Positions 1 through 6,542 of a stretch of DNA of 9,322 bases are shown here, one piece after another. Position 1 is the first letter of the stretch. Each line of letters begins with the position of its first letter. A program made the translations under genes and the position numbers. The notes under the pieces are model-generated. The model made no database searches and had not been told where the DNA came from. It saw nothing but the letters and a program-made list of their open reading frames with translations. Source of the stretch: Synechococcus sp. HW_metabat.54 (GTDB taxonomy: Bacteria; Cyanobacteriota; Cyanobacteriia; PCC-6307; Cyanobiaceae); the NCBI GenBank assembly GCA_018623675.1, contig JAAZVJ010000026.1:1-9322 (forward strand), written 5' to 3'.

Positions 1-142
1 GCAGATAGCCGATCACCGGCTCGCAATCCACCACGTCTTCCCCGTCCAGGGTGACCACCAGCCGCAGCACCCCGTGCATCGAGGGGTGATGGGGGCCGAA
101 GTTGACCACCATCGGCTCCGTGCGCGTTTCCAGCTGCGTCAT
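1..142 (-). CDS. ndhH: NAD(P)H-quinone oxidoreductase subunit H (NDH-1 49-kDa subunit), N-terminal part
   Basis: The gene runs off the left edge, so only the first 47 residues are present. They begin [10 protein letters not shown] and contain [15 protein letters not shown], the conserved N-terminal signature of the 49-kDa/NuoD/NdhH subunit, followed by a [14 protein letters not shown] stretch. NdhH belongs to the hydrophilic connecting part of thylakoid NDH-1 and helps form the quinone site. In cyanobacteria the complex serves respiration, cyclic electron flow around photosystem I and CO2 uptake. The ATG at 142-140 is the only reasonable start, because a TAA closes the frame 10 codons upstream with no ATG or GTG between. 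No clear Shine-Dalgarno is visible. It is divergent from rsmH across a 43-bp gap. Confidence 0.95.
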   Translation of the reverse strand, partial: MTQLETRTEPMVVNFGPHHPSMHGVLRLVVTLDGEDVVDCEPVIGYL

Positions 143-185
143 GGGGCCGTGGCGAAGCGAATGCAGGAGATCTTAGGAAGGACCC
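143..185. promoter_or_regulatory. Divergent ndhH/rsmH intergenic region with candidate -10 and rsmH ribosome binding site
   Basis: This 43-bp gap must hold the leaders of two divergent genes. On the plus strand AGGAAGGA (175-182) is a purine-rich Shine-Dalgarno just 3 bases before the rsmH ATG, with a second AGGAG at 166-170. On the minus strand TAAGAT (175-170) resembles a -10 box for ndhH and would give a leader of about 20 bases. No good -35 hexamer is visible at the expected distance inside rsmH. The promoter assignment is inference; the ribosome binding site is seen directly. Confidence 0.35.
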
Positions 186-1103
186 ATGCCCGATCAGCCT
201 CAGCTCTCTTCAGAAGGGTTCGTTCATGTGCCGGTTTTGGCCGAACCGCTGCTGGAGGCCCTGGCCGCCAGCCCTGAATCTCCCTGGGAGACAGGAGTGT
301 TCATTGACGCAACCTTGGGTGGTGCAGGGCACAGTTCTCTGCTGCTGGATCGTTACCCGCAGTTGCAGCTGATCGGCCTCGATCAAGACCCCACGGCTCG
401 TGCTGCTGCGCAGGTTTGCCTTGAGCCCTATGGCGATCGGGCCAGGATCGTGGCGACGAATTTTGCCGATTTCAAGCCCGACCAGCCCGCGGATCTGGTG
501 TTGGCTGATCTGGGCGTCAGCAGCCCGCAGTTGGATGTGGCGGCCCGAGGCTTCAGCTTCCGCCTCGATGGCCCGCTCGACATGCGCATGAATCCGCAGG
601 GTGGTACTGAAACGGCTGCGGAGCTGATTGCGCGCCTTGAGGAAGAGGCATTGGCGGATCTGATCTATGCCTACGGCGAAGAACGCTTGTCACGGCGTAT
701 CGCCCGGCGGATCAAAGCCGACCTGGCTGCGGAGGGGGCCTATGCCGGTACCGCTGCGCTCGCTTACGCCGTAGCGGGTTGCTACCCACCCAAAGCCCGT
801 CGTGGTCGCATTCATCCCGCCACGCGCACGTTTCAGGCGCTGCGGATTGCTGTCAATGACGAGCTTGGAGTGTTGGATCGCCTTCTGCAGCAGGCGCCAG
901 ACTGGCTTAGCCCTGGGGGTGTGCTGGCGATCATTAGCTTCCATTCCTTGGAAGACCGCAGGGTGAAGACCTCCTTCCTCCAAGACGAGCGTCTGCAGCG
1001 CATCACCCGTAAGCCGCTGGTGGCTGACGCTGCCGAGCAGGACGCCAACCCCCGAAGCCGCAGCGCCAAGCTCAGGCTGGCGCGTCGTTTGCCGGTGTCG
1101 TGA
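186..1103 (+). CDS. rsmH: 16S rRNA (cytosine(1402)-N(4))-methyltransferase RsmH (MraW)
   Basis: The product methylates N4 of C1402 in the 16S rRNA P-site decoding region, using S-adenosylmethionine, in the cytoplasm. At 305 aa it has the usual family length. Visible family blocks, in order: [13 protein letters not shown] (14-26), SAM-binding [12 protein letters not shown] (39-50), LIGLDQDP (62-69), [10 protein letters not shown] (108-117) and [16 protein letters not shown] (122-137), [14 protein letters not shown] (163-176), [18 protein letters not shown] (210-227), [13 protein letters not shown] (249-261) and the C-terminal [10 protein letters not shown] (288-297). The ATG has AGGAAGGA just upstream. 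In many bacteria rsmH opens the division/cell-wall (dcw) cluster, but here it stands alone beside ndhH, an arrangement I believe is common in picocyanobacteria. It ends 15 bp from the opposing cysteine desulfurase stop. Confidence 0.97.
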   Translation: MPDQPQLSSEGFVHVPVLAEPLLEALAASPESPWETGVFIDATLGGAGHSSLLLDRYPQLQLIGLDQDPTARAAAQVCLEPYGDRARIVATNFADFKPDQPADLVLADLGVSSPQLDVAARGFSFRLDGPLDMRMNPQGGTETAAELIARLEEEALADLIYAYGEERLSRRIARRIKADLAAEGAYAGTAALAYAVAGCYPPKARRGRIHPATRTFQALRIAVNDELGVLDRLLQQAPDWLSPGGVLAIISFHSLEDRRVKTSFLQDERLQRITRKPLVADAAEQDANPRSRSAKLRLARRLPVS

Positions 1104-1118
1104 TGGCAAAAGGTGGCA

Positions 1119-2303
1119 TCAGTCCTGGTTCGAGAGGGAGTTCACCACCTCTTTAATCACGGCAATAGCCCCGTTGATGTCGGCTGCCGTCGTGGTGCGA
1201 CCAAGGCTGAGTCGCAGAGATGCTCCGGCCTCGTCTTGGCTACGTCCGAGAGCCCTCAACACATGGGAAGGCCTGCCAGCGCTGCAGGCCGAACCGCTGC
1301 TGCACTGCAGCCGGCTACGCAGCTTGCTTTGCAGGCGATTGCCATTCACCCCCATCACCGTGATGTTGAGGTTGTGCGGCAGCCGGGGTGCCAAGGCTCC
1401 GTTGAGCACCACACCAGGTAGTGCCTGTTGCAGACCCTGCCAAAGCTGGTTGCGCAGCCTTTGGAGACGATCGCTGCGTTCTTCGCGGTCGGCCAGTGCT
1501 GATTCCGCTGCCTTGGCCAAGCCGATGATCAGGGGCACCGGCAGGGTTCCTGGTCGCAGACCTTGCTCTTGCCCCCCTCCGTATTGCAGGGGTTGGAGTG
1601 CGATCCCAGGCTTGAGGATCAATGCACCAATGCCCTTGGGTCCATACAGCTTGTGTCCGCTGAGGCTTGCCATGTCCACACCGAGGGCAGGGATCGGCAA
1701 GGGAATGTGGCCAAAGGCCTGGGCGGCATCACTGTGCAGGCTGATGCCCCGTTCTTGGCAGAGCGCCCCCAATTGGGCGAGGGGCTGCAGCACGCCGATT
1801 TCGTTGTTGGCGGCCATCACGCTCACCAGCACGGTGTCGCTCTGAAGGGCGTCTTCGAGTTGGGCGAGATCGATCAGCCCGTCGGCGCCAGGGTCGAGCA
1901 GGGTGAGGCGGAATCCTTCACGCCGCAGTTGCTGCAAAGGATCCAGCACCGCATGGTGCTCGGTGCTGAGGCTGATCAGATGACCAGGGCGACCGCGGCG
2001 TTCGGCGATGGCGCGGGCGTGGCCGAGAAGGGCCAGGTTGTTGGCTTCGGTGGCCCCGCTTGTGAACACCACCTGTTCTGGATCGACCTCCAGGCAGTGG
2101 GCCAGTCGTTCACGGGCATCGCTCACAGCTGCAGCAGCCGTCAGCCCTAGCCGGTGTTGACGGCTTGAGGGATTGCCCCATTGCAGCTCCCACCATGGCT
2201 CCATGGCGGCCACCACAGCAGGATCACAGGGCGTTGTGGCCTGGAAGTCCAGCGCAATCGGGGCGATCCGCTGGATCGGTTGTTGGCCAGGGCTTGGCAG
2301 CAT
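1119..2303 (-). CDS. Cysteine desulfurase, IscS/NifS class (PLP enzyme)
   Basis: This PLP-dependent enzyme converts L-cysteine to L-alanine and leaves a persulfide on its active cysteine, supplying sulfur for Fe-S clusters, tRNA thiolation or cofactors. The 394-aa protein has the class I layout: N-terminal LDFQATTPCDPAV, cofactor-region SGATEANNLALL (82-93), STEHHAVL (113-120) with the PLP-stacking His near 116, NNEIGVLQP (166-174), SDAAQAFGH (191-199) with PLP-contacting Asp192, and SGHKLYGPKGIG (215-226) with Lys218 as the Schiff-base lysine. The persulfide cysteine is Cys340 in SSGSACSAG. Compared from memory with E. coli IscS, the loop after this Cys is about two residues shorter. The ATG is preceded by GAGGT with 6-base spacing. 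No iscU, sufBCD or other partner lies beside it, so the acceptor cannot be told. Cyanobacteria carry several paralogues, so I give no symbol. Confidence 0.95.
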   Translation of the reverse strand: MLPSPGQQPIQRIAPIALDFQATTPCDPAVVAAMEPWWELQWGNPSSRQHRLGLTAAAAVSDARERLAHCLEVDPEQVVFTSGATEANNLALLGHARAIAERRGRPGHLISLSTEHHAVLDPLQQLRREGFRLTLLDPGADGLIDLAQLEDALQSDTVLVSVMAANNEIGVLQPLAQLGALCQERGISLHSDAAQAFGHIPLPIPALGVDMASLSGHKLYGPKGIGALILKPGIALQPLQYGGGQEQGLRPGTLPVPLIIGLAKAAESALADREERSDRLQRLRNQLWQGLQQALPGVVLNGALAPRLPHNLNITVMGVNGNRLQSKLRSRLQCSSGSACSAGRPSHVLRALGRSQDEAGASLRLSLGRTTTAADINGAIAVIKEVVNSLSNQD

Positions 2304-2309
2304 GGTGTG

Positions 2310-2314
2310 ACCTC
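2310..2314 (-). promoter_or_regulatory. Shine-Dalgarno of the cysteine desulfurase gene
   Basis: GAGGT on the minus strand, 6 bases before the ATG at 2303. It supports this start over any internal Met. It lies in the 24-bp head-to-head gap with the exported hypothetical gene. Confidence 0.6.
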
Positions 2315-2327
2315 AGCTCCCGTTGCG

Positions 2328-2846
2328 ATGCAGGCCGCTCAACGACTCCTCAGTTTGATCCTTGCGGCGGCTGGTGCATGGATGGCACCCCAGGCAGCAG
2401 CTTTCGATCGCGAGGAATTGCTGGAGCAGATGAAGCGGATGCGCCCTGCTGGGATCAAGGTTTTGGAGACCCGTCCTGTGGCCGGAGGCACCTACACCCT
2501 CGGGATCTATGCGATTGCCAAAGACCCCGCTGATCCTGAGCTGCGTCGCTACAAGCTCTGGCGGGAATATCCCGACAACCTTGTGGTGCCAACCGAATCG
2601 GTGCATTGCAGCAAGGATGCACCGACCCGGGTTACCAGGGATAAGGAGGCGATTTATGTGTGGCGACTCAACCCCGGCGGTGTGATTACGGACGCCAATC
2701 GTGAGAACCATCTGGTGTGGTGGGCGGCCTGCGTGCCAGCTCAAGCGGGGATCGACCCGGCCACGCTCACGACTGAAGCCCGCAAGCTTGGTTACTCCAA
2801 CGTGCTCATTGAGGCGATGGAAGTTCTCAAGCTTCCGCCCCGCTAG
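2328..2846 (+). CDS. Exported hypothetical protein, 172 aa, with signal peptide
   Basis: I do not recognise a named family. From the ATG at 2328 the protein opens with a short basic stretch (Arg6), a hydrophobic core (LLSLILAAAGAWMA, 7-20) and a likely cleavage site PQAAA|FDREE after residue 25. This is a standard Sec-type signal, so the mature 147-residue chain is probably periplasmic or lumenal. There is no lipobox Cys at the cleavage site. The mature part is soluble, rich in charged and aromatic residues, with no repeat or second membrane helix. It holds two cysteines (Cys94 in VHCSKD, Cys135 in WWAACVPA) that could form a disulfide. Codon use matches its neighbours. No Shine-Dalgarno is visible. 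A GTG at 2307 is an alternative start that would only lengthen the N-region. It ends 37 bp before the response regulator gene, in the same direction. Confidence 0.85.
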   Translation: MQAAQRLLSLILAAAGAWMAPQAAAFDREELLEQMKRMRPAGIKVLETRPVAGGTYTLGIYAIAKDPADPELRRYKLWREYPDNLVVPTESVHCSKDAPTRVTRDKEAIYVWRLNPGGVITDANRENHLVWWAACVPAQAGIDPATLTTEARKLGYSNVLIEAMEVLKLPPR

Positions 2847-2856
2847 ACACCACCCC

Positions 2857-2862
2857 TAAATT
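2857..2862 (+). promoter_or_regulatory. Candidate -10 element upstream of the response regulator
   Basis: TAAATT, followed by TT, is the only AT-rich tract in this GC-rich neighbourhood. It sits in the 37-bp gap, about 21 bases before the response regulator ATG. No good -35 hexamer is seen 17 bases upstream, so a group-2 or activator-dependent promoter, or chance, is equally possible. Confidence 0.3.
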
Positions 2863-2883
2863 TTCGGGAGATTGTGTAGGGCC

Positions 2884-3633
2884 ATGACTTCCACTCCCCC
2901 TGTGGATGCCGACGCCAGCGGCGGCGAGGCGTCGTCTCAGCCAGCCCCCCGTTTGCTGCTGGTGGATGACGAGCCCGGCTTACGCACGGCAGTGAAGGCG
3001 TACCTGGAGGATGAGGGTTTCCAGGTGACGACAGCTGTCGATGGCTTGGATGGCTGGGAGAAAGCCCAACAGCTGATGCCCGACCTGGTGATCAGCGACG
3101 TGATGATGCCCCGCTGCGACGGCTACGGGCTGCTGGAAAAAATGCGCTCCGATGAACGGCTTGGCGGCACGCCGGTGATTTTTCTCACCGCCAAGGGCAT
3201 GACGGCCGATCGCACTCAGGGCTACTTGGCAGGAGTTGACGATTACATCCCCAAACCCTTTGACCCCGACGAGCTGGTGGCGCGGGTGCGCAACGTGGTG
3301 CGTCGTCAAGACCGGCTTTTGACAGAGGCCGCTCGATTCGCTGATGCCGATGTGGGCCAGATGGCTCGTCAAATCAACGAGATTCGCTCGATGTTGTCGG
3401 GTGCCCCTGATGGGTCAACCTCCCCGGAAACGCCGAAGCTCAGCTTCACTCCCAGGGAAGCCAGCGTGCTTCAACTGGTGGCCGAAGGCTTGATGAACAA
3501 GGAAATTGCCCGTCAGCTGGAGACCTCCATCCGCAATGTGGAGAAGTACGTGAGCCGTTTGTTCATCAAGACCGGCACCTCAAGTCGCACCGAGTTGGTG
3601 CGCTTCGCGCTTCAGCACCATCTGGTGGATTGA
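2884..3633 (+). CDS. Two-component response regulator, NarL/LuxR type, probably Rre1 (Ycf29) group
   Basis: A DNA-binding response regulator of 249 aa. After a Ser/Ala/Pro-rich leader (1-22) comes a complete receiver domain (about 23-140): LLLVDDEPG with acidic pocket Asp28/Asp29, phospho-acceptor Asp72 in VISDVMMP, switch Thr102 in FLTAKG and Lys124 in YIPKPFDPDE. A linker (141-185) leads to a LuxR-type helix-turn-helix (186-249) with FTPREASVLQLVAEGLMNKE and the recognition helix around SIRNVEKYVSRLFIKTG. All phosphorylation residues are intact. The YLEDEGF, NVEKYVSRLF and RTELVRFALQH stretches recall the cyanobacterial/plastid Rre1 (Ycf29) regulators, known in some cyanobacteria for stress responses with the kinase Hik2 or Hik34. 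That placement is from memory. No kinase gene is adjacent. The ATG at 2884 is chosen over a TTG four codons upstream. Its stop overlaps the next gene's start as TGATG. Confidence 0.93.
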   Translation: MTSTPPVDADASGGEASSQPAPRLLLVDDEPGLRTAVKAYLEDEGFQVTTAVDGLDGWEKAQQLMPDLVISDVMMPRCDGYGLLEKMRSDERLGGTPVIFLTAKGMTADRTQGYLAGVDDYIPKPFDPDELVARVRNVVRRQDRLLTEAARFADADVGQMARQINEIRSMLSGAPDGSTSPETPKLSFTPREASVLQLVAEGLMNKEIARQLETSIRNVEKYVSRLFIKTGTSSRTELVRFALQHHLVD

Positions 3634-4667
3634 TGACGGCGCCGGCTTCCGGAGTGCCTCAGGGCTGGAGACCGGCGTCGTTTAACCAGGGTTGGACTTA
3701 TCACGATCAGGTTGGCCCTCGTGAGGCGGGTCAGTGGTTGACGGTGTTGCTGAGCTCTCGGTATCGCCATTCCTCTGCAGCGCAGTGGCAACACCGCCTC
3801 GAGCAGGGTGAGCTGCTGCGCAATGGCATCCGCTTGGGCGGAGATGTGCGTATGGAACCTGGCGACCGCATCAGCTGGCAGCGCCCGCCCTGGCAAGAGC
3901 CTGCGGTGCCCGATCAATGGCAGGTGATTCGCGACGACGGTGATGTGTTGGTGCTCAACAAACCCTCGGGGCTACCCGTGATGCCGGGTGGTGGCTTTCT
4001 CGATCACACCCTCACAGCCCTGCTTCTGCAGCGCAGCCAGGAGCGGGGGGAACAGGAGGCCCCGCGGCCGGTGCATCGCCTGGGTCGCTTTACGTCTGGC
4101 CTGCAGGTGTGCGCCCGGCAGCCGCAAACACGGGCACGCCTCTCCCGTGCTTTTCGGCCAGAGGGTGGTTGCCACAAGCTTTACCAAGCCTGGAGCCTGC
4201 GCGTTGAGGGGTTGGACCTTGGCGAATCTCAGGTGATTGCCAACGATGTGGTGGAGCGGACGCATCCCCTGTTGGGCTGGGTGTGGGGGCCTGAACCGGC
4301 GCGGAAGGAGCCGCTGAGGAGGCGACTGGCGGCTCGTTCAGACATCACGGTGGTGGAACGCCATCCCCATGGCGATCTCTTGCAGGTGGCGATCACGACT
4401 GGCCGCCCCCATCAAATTCGCATTCACCTCGCCCAGTTGGGCTCTCCATTGCTCGGAGATCCCCTGTACCGGCCGGATCAAAGCCTGGATCCGCAAGCAA
4501 CCCCCGGGGATGGGGGCTATCGCTTGCATGCCTGGCGGTTGAAGGGTTTACCCGGCGTTGATGCGTCTGAAGGGGGTGAACTTGAAGCATGCCCCCCTGA
4601 CGGCTTTAGCGCCTTCAGGCCTTGCGGAACTCAATCAGGCGAGAGAAGTAAAACGGGGCCTGATTAA
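3633..4667 (+). CDS. RluA-family pseudouridine synthase homologue with Gly at the catalytic Asp position
   Basis: Family members convert uridine to pseudouridine in rRNA or tRNA. This 344-aa protein has an S4-like RNA-binding region (about 35-83, LLSSRYRHSSAAQWQHRLEQ, then GDRISWQRPPW) and the catalytic fold from about 95 on. Motif blocks: VLVLNKPSGLPVMPGGG (105-121), VHRLGRFTSGLQVCAR (147-162), HKLYQAW (181-187) with the active-site Tyr184, and TGRPHQIRIHLAQLGSPLLG (256-275) then DPLYRPD. The family's HRLD motif carries the catalytic Asp, but here residue 151 is Gly (codon GGT, 4083-4085), so activity is doubtful unless this is a tolerated variant. The ATG shares its A with the stop of the response regulator gene, which suggests translational coupling. 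The last 17 codons overlap chlM on the opposite strand. The exact RNA target cannot be told. Confidence 0.92.
   Translation: MTAPASGVPQGWRPASFNQGWTYHDQVGPREAGQWLTVLLSSRYRHSSAAQWQHRLEQGELLRNGIRLGGDVRMEPGDRISWQRPPWQEPAVPDQWQVIRDDGDVLVLNKPSGLPVMPGGGFLDHTLTALLLQRSQERGEQEAPRPVHRLGRFTSGLQVCARQPQTRARLSRAFRPEGGCHKLYQAWSLRVEGLDLGESQVIANDVVERTHPLLGWVWGPEPARKEPLRRRLAARSDITVVERHPHGDLLQVAITTGRPHQIRIHLAQLGSPLLGDPLYRPDQSLDPQATPGDGGYRLHAWRLKGLPGVDASEGGELEACPPDGFSAFRPCGTQSGERSKTGPD
4596..4619 (-). terminator. Hairpin at the chlM stop codon (possible terminator lacking a T tract)
   Basis: CCTGA (4596-4600) pairs with TCAGG (4615-4619), then after one C/T mismatch GGC (4602-4604) pairs with GCC (4611-4613). 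This gives an 8-pair, GC-rich stem around a 6-base loop. The chlM stop codon lies in the stem. No T run follows on either strand, so a classic intrinsic terminator is not shown. It also lies within the pseudouridine synthase reading frame. Confidence 0.35.
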
Positions 4668-5328
4668 GGCTGCGACGCACCAACTTGAAGCCACAGGCTT
4701 CGGCTGCTTTCACAATTCCCGCTTCCTTGAGGGTGTAAGCGCGGGTGGTTTTGCTGGGGCCAGGGAACAGTTGGCCAATCCCCTTGAGAAGAGCCAATAG
4801 AGGGGTGTAAGGAGCAAAGCTCACGATCAGGCGCTCTTCGGTGAGGCCACACAGGTGCTTCACCATTTCCTCGGCGGCGGGTTGGGGGTAGTGAATGAAC
4901 ACGTCGAGGCAGCAAACGGTGTGGAAGGAACCACGAATGCTCTCGAGATCGGAAGCGCTGAAGCTGAGCTTGTTCATGTCCAAACCGGCTTCGCGTGCCC
5001 GACGGTCGGCCTCTTGGGCCATGGCTTCGGAGATGTCGCTCGCGGTGATGGATCCGGCCCCCATGGCAGCGAGAGGCAGGCTGAGGCTGCCGACTCCGCA
5101 GCCTGCGTCGCAGAAACTCACATCATTGAGTTCGCCGCTCTCCTTGATCCAGGCCAGCACTTCATCCACGGTTTTCTGGTGGCCAATGCGGATGTTGCGC
5201 TGCACCTTGTTCACATCGTCGCTTTCGCTGTAGATGCGATTCCAGCGATCGAAGCCCGTGGTTTCGAAGTAACCCTTCACCTCCTGCTTTTCGCTCTGCT
5301 TGTCGTTCAGCAGCTGCTCGGTTGCCAT
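4615..5328 (-). CDS. chlM: Magnesium protoporphyrin IX methyltransferase ChlM
   Basis: ChlM transfers a methyl group from SAM to the 13-propionate of Mg-protoporphyrin IX, the step after Mg chelatase and before the oxidative cyclase in chlorophyll synthesis. It acts at the thylakoid/inner membrane surface. The 237-aa protein is of normal length. Family-specific stretches are VKGYFETTGFDRWNRIYSES (17-36) and VNKVQRNIRIGHQKTV (39-54). The SAM-binding motif is CDAGCGVGSLSLPLAAMGA (73-91), followed by ITASDIS (94-100), LDVFIHYPQ (141-149) and a C-terminal FYFSRLIEFRK. The ATG start agrees with homologues. The leader is pyrimidine-rich and shows no Shine-Dalgarno. nagA lies 31 bp upstream in the same direction, so chlM is either cotranscribed with it or has a promoter inside nagA. 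Its tail overlaps the opposing pseudouridine synthase by 53 bp. Confidence 0.96.
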   Translation of the reverse strand: MATEQLLNDKQSEKQEVKGYFETTGFDRWNRIYSESDDVNKVQRNIRIGHQKTVDEVLAWIKESGELNDVSFCDAGCGVGSLSLPLAAMGAGSITASDISEAMAQEADRRAREAGLDMNKLSFSASDLESIRGSFHTVCCLDVFIHYPQPAAEEMVKHLCGLTEERLIVSFAPYTPLLALLKGIGQLFPGPSKTTRAYTLKEAGIVKAAEACGFKLVRRSLNQAPFYFSRLIEFRKA

Positions 5329-5359
5329 GGGCAGGAGGAAGGGCGGATCGGCGGGGATC

Positions 5360-6526
5360 CTAGGCGTGCTGCCAATGGAGCCGACTGCTGTCGGGGTCCC
5401 AGTGCCAGCGCAGCAACGTGTCGATTGGTTGGCCGATCAGCCATGTGCTGAGTTCGGGGGCTTTGCCATCCCCGAACACGTGTCTTGGGGCGATGGTGGC
5501 CGACCAAATGGTCGCCTCGGGGCGGCCGCCCCAGGCCGCCAGTCGGCAGGCACCCTCCAGCAGGGGCAGGGTGACGCCTGCGAGCGTGCCGTCTTCCAGC
5601 CGGCAGGTTCCGTTCTCCACGACAAGAACGCGGTTATCCCAGCGATGTTCTCCTTCGGCCAGCCCGTAGGGCGCCAGTGCATCACTCACCAGCACCAGTT
5701 GATCGGCCGCCAGCTGTTGCAGGAGCATCGCCATGGTGGGATGAACATGCACGCCATCGGCGATCAGGCCAAGGGCGATGCCGCCGTGGCGGCAAGCCTC
5801 TCCCACCGGACCTGGTGCCCGGTGATGGAGCCCGGGCATGGCATTGAAGGCATGGGTCAGCATCCTGACGCCGGCGCTGTAGGCCTGATGGGCCTGCTCA
5901 GCGGTGGCGGCGCTATGGCCAAGGGCCACGCTGATCTCCAGTGCGCGCAAGCGTTGGATCACCGCTGAGGCTCCCTCCAGTTCGGGAGCCAGGGTGACCA
6001 GGGCGATCTCCTGTTCGAAATCAGCGATTCGTGCGTCCAGAGCCTCCAGGCTCGGCGCGCACAAATGTTCGCGGGGGTGTGCCCCACGGCGGGATTCGGC
6101 CAGGAAGGGGCCCTCCAGGTGGGCACCCAAAAGCCGACAGCGGCGTGGCTGGGCCTCGGCTCGTGCTGCTCGCAGCACAGTCAGCGCTTGGCGCAAGGGG
6201 GCAATGCCACAGGTCACCAGGGTTGGGCTGATGGCTTCCACACCGTCCTTCCAAAGCTGATCCAGCAGGGACAGCAGCTGCGGTAGGTCTTTCTCCGTCA
6301 GTTCGGGGAAGGCCAGTCCCAGGCCTCCATTGATCTGCAGGTCGACCCCCATGGGGCTCAACCAGTCCCGTCCCCAGTTGTCGCCATCCCCCGTCGACCC
6401 TTGACCCACTTGGGTGCAGTTCGTAATGCAGCCGTCGGCATTGACCTCCAGCGTCCACGTAGTGCCCTGATCGGGTGCTGAAGCGCCCGGGCGTTGGGGC
6501 AGGCGGACGTTGGTGATCCGACGCAT
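5360..6526 (-). CDS. nagA: N-acetylglucosamine-6-phosphate deacetylase (NagA)
   Basis: NagA hydrolyses GlcNAc-6-phosphate to GlcN-6-phosphate and acetate, a cytoplasmic step in recycling cell-wall or external amino sugars. The 388-aa product is an amidohydrolase-superfamily protein. In place of the superfamily HxH it has Gln64-Ile-Asn66 in GVDLQINGG, as remembered for E. coli NagA. It keeps metal ligands Glu138 (GAHLEGPF), His204 (ALGHSAAT) and His225 ([13 protein letters not shown]), substrate His260 in IADGVHVHP, and catalytic Asp282 in [10 protein letters not shown]. The ATG at 6526 was chosen. A GTG at 6604 would add 26 unconvincing residues and overlap purE. No Shine-Dalgarno is visible. 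nagB, a GlcNAc transporter and a kinase are not present in the window, so its supply route is unknown. It is divergent from purE by 16 bp and followed by chlM. Confidence 0.93.
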   Translation of the reverse strand: MRRITNVRLPQRPGASAPDQGTTWTLEVNADGCITNCTQVGQGSTGDGDNWGRDWLSPMGVDLQINGGLGLAFPELTEKDLPQLLSLLDQLWKDGVEAISPTLVTCGIAPLRQALTVLRAARAEAQPRRCRLLGAHLEGPFLAESRRGAHPREHLCAPSLEALDARIADFEQEIALVTLAPELEGASAVIQRLRALEISVALGHSAATAEQAHQAYSAGVRMLTHAFNAMPGLHHRAPGPVGEACRHGGIALGLIADGVHVHPTMAMLLQQLAADQLVLVSDALAPYGLAEGEHRWDNRVLVVENGTCRLEDGTLAGVTLPLLEGACRLAAWGGRPEATIWSATIAPRHVFGDGKAPELSTWLIGQPIDTLLRWHWDPDSSRLHWQHA

Positions 6527-6529
6527 GGC

Positions 6530-6535
6530 AGGTGA
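6530..6535 (+). promoter_or_regulatory. Shine-Dalgarno supporting the purE ATG at 6543
   Basis: AGGTGA matches the 3' part of the extended anti-Shine-Dalgarno complement and sits 7 bases before the ATG at 6543. It favours this start over the GTG at 6597, which has only a weak purine stretch. Confidence 0.45.
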
Positions 6536-6542
6536 CCGAAGG

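Noticed and set aside
1101..1121. 5-bp inverted repeat (TGATG/CATCA) spanning the two facing stop codons of rsmH and the cysteine desulfurase.
   Set aside because: Three of the five pairs come automatically from the two stop codons (TGA and TCA), the loop is 11 bases and the stem is short, so chance is the simplest explanation.
1563..2150. Open frame of 195 codons on the plus strand opposite the cysteine desulfurase.
   Set aside because: It is entirely antisense to a gene with complete catalytic motifs, and its low-complexity composition resembles no protein family.
2181..2327. Longer N-terminus for the exported protein, starting inside the cysteine desulfurase gene.
   Set aside because: It would bury the signal peptide 49 residues from the N-terminus and overlap the desulfurase coding region. 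The ATG at 2328 places the signal peptide at the start.
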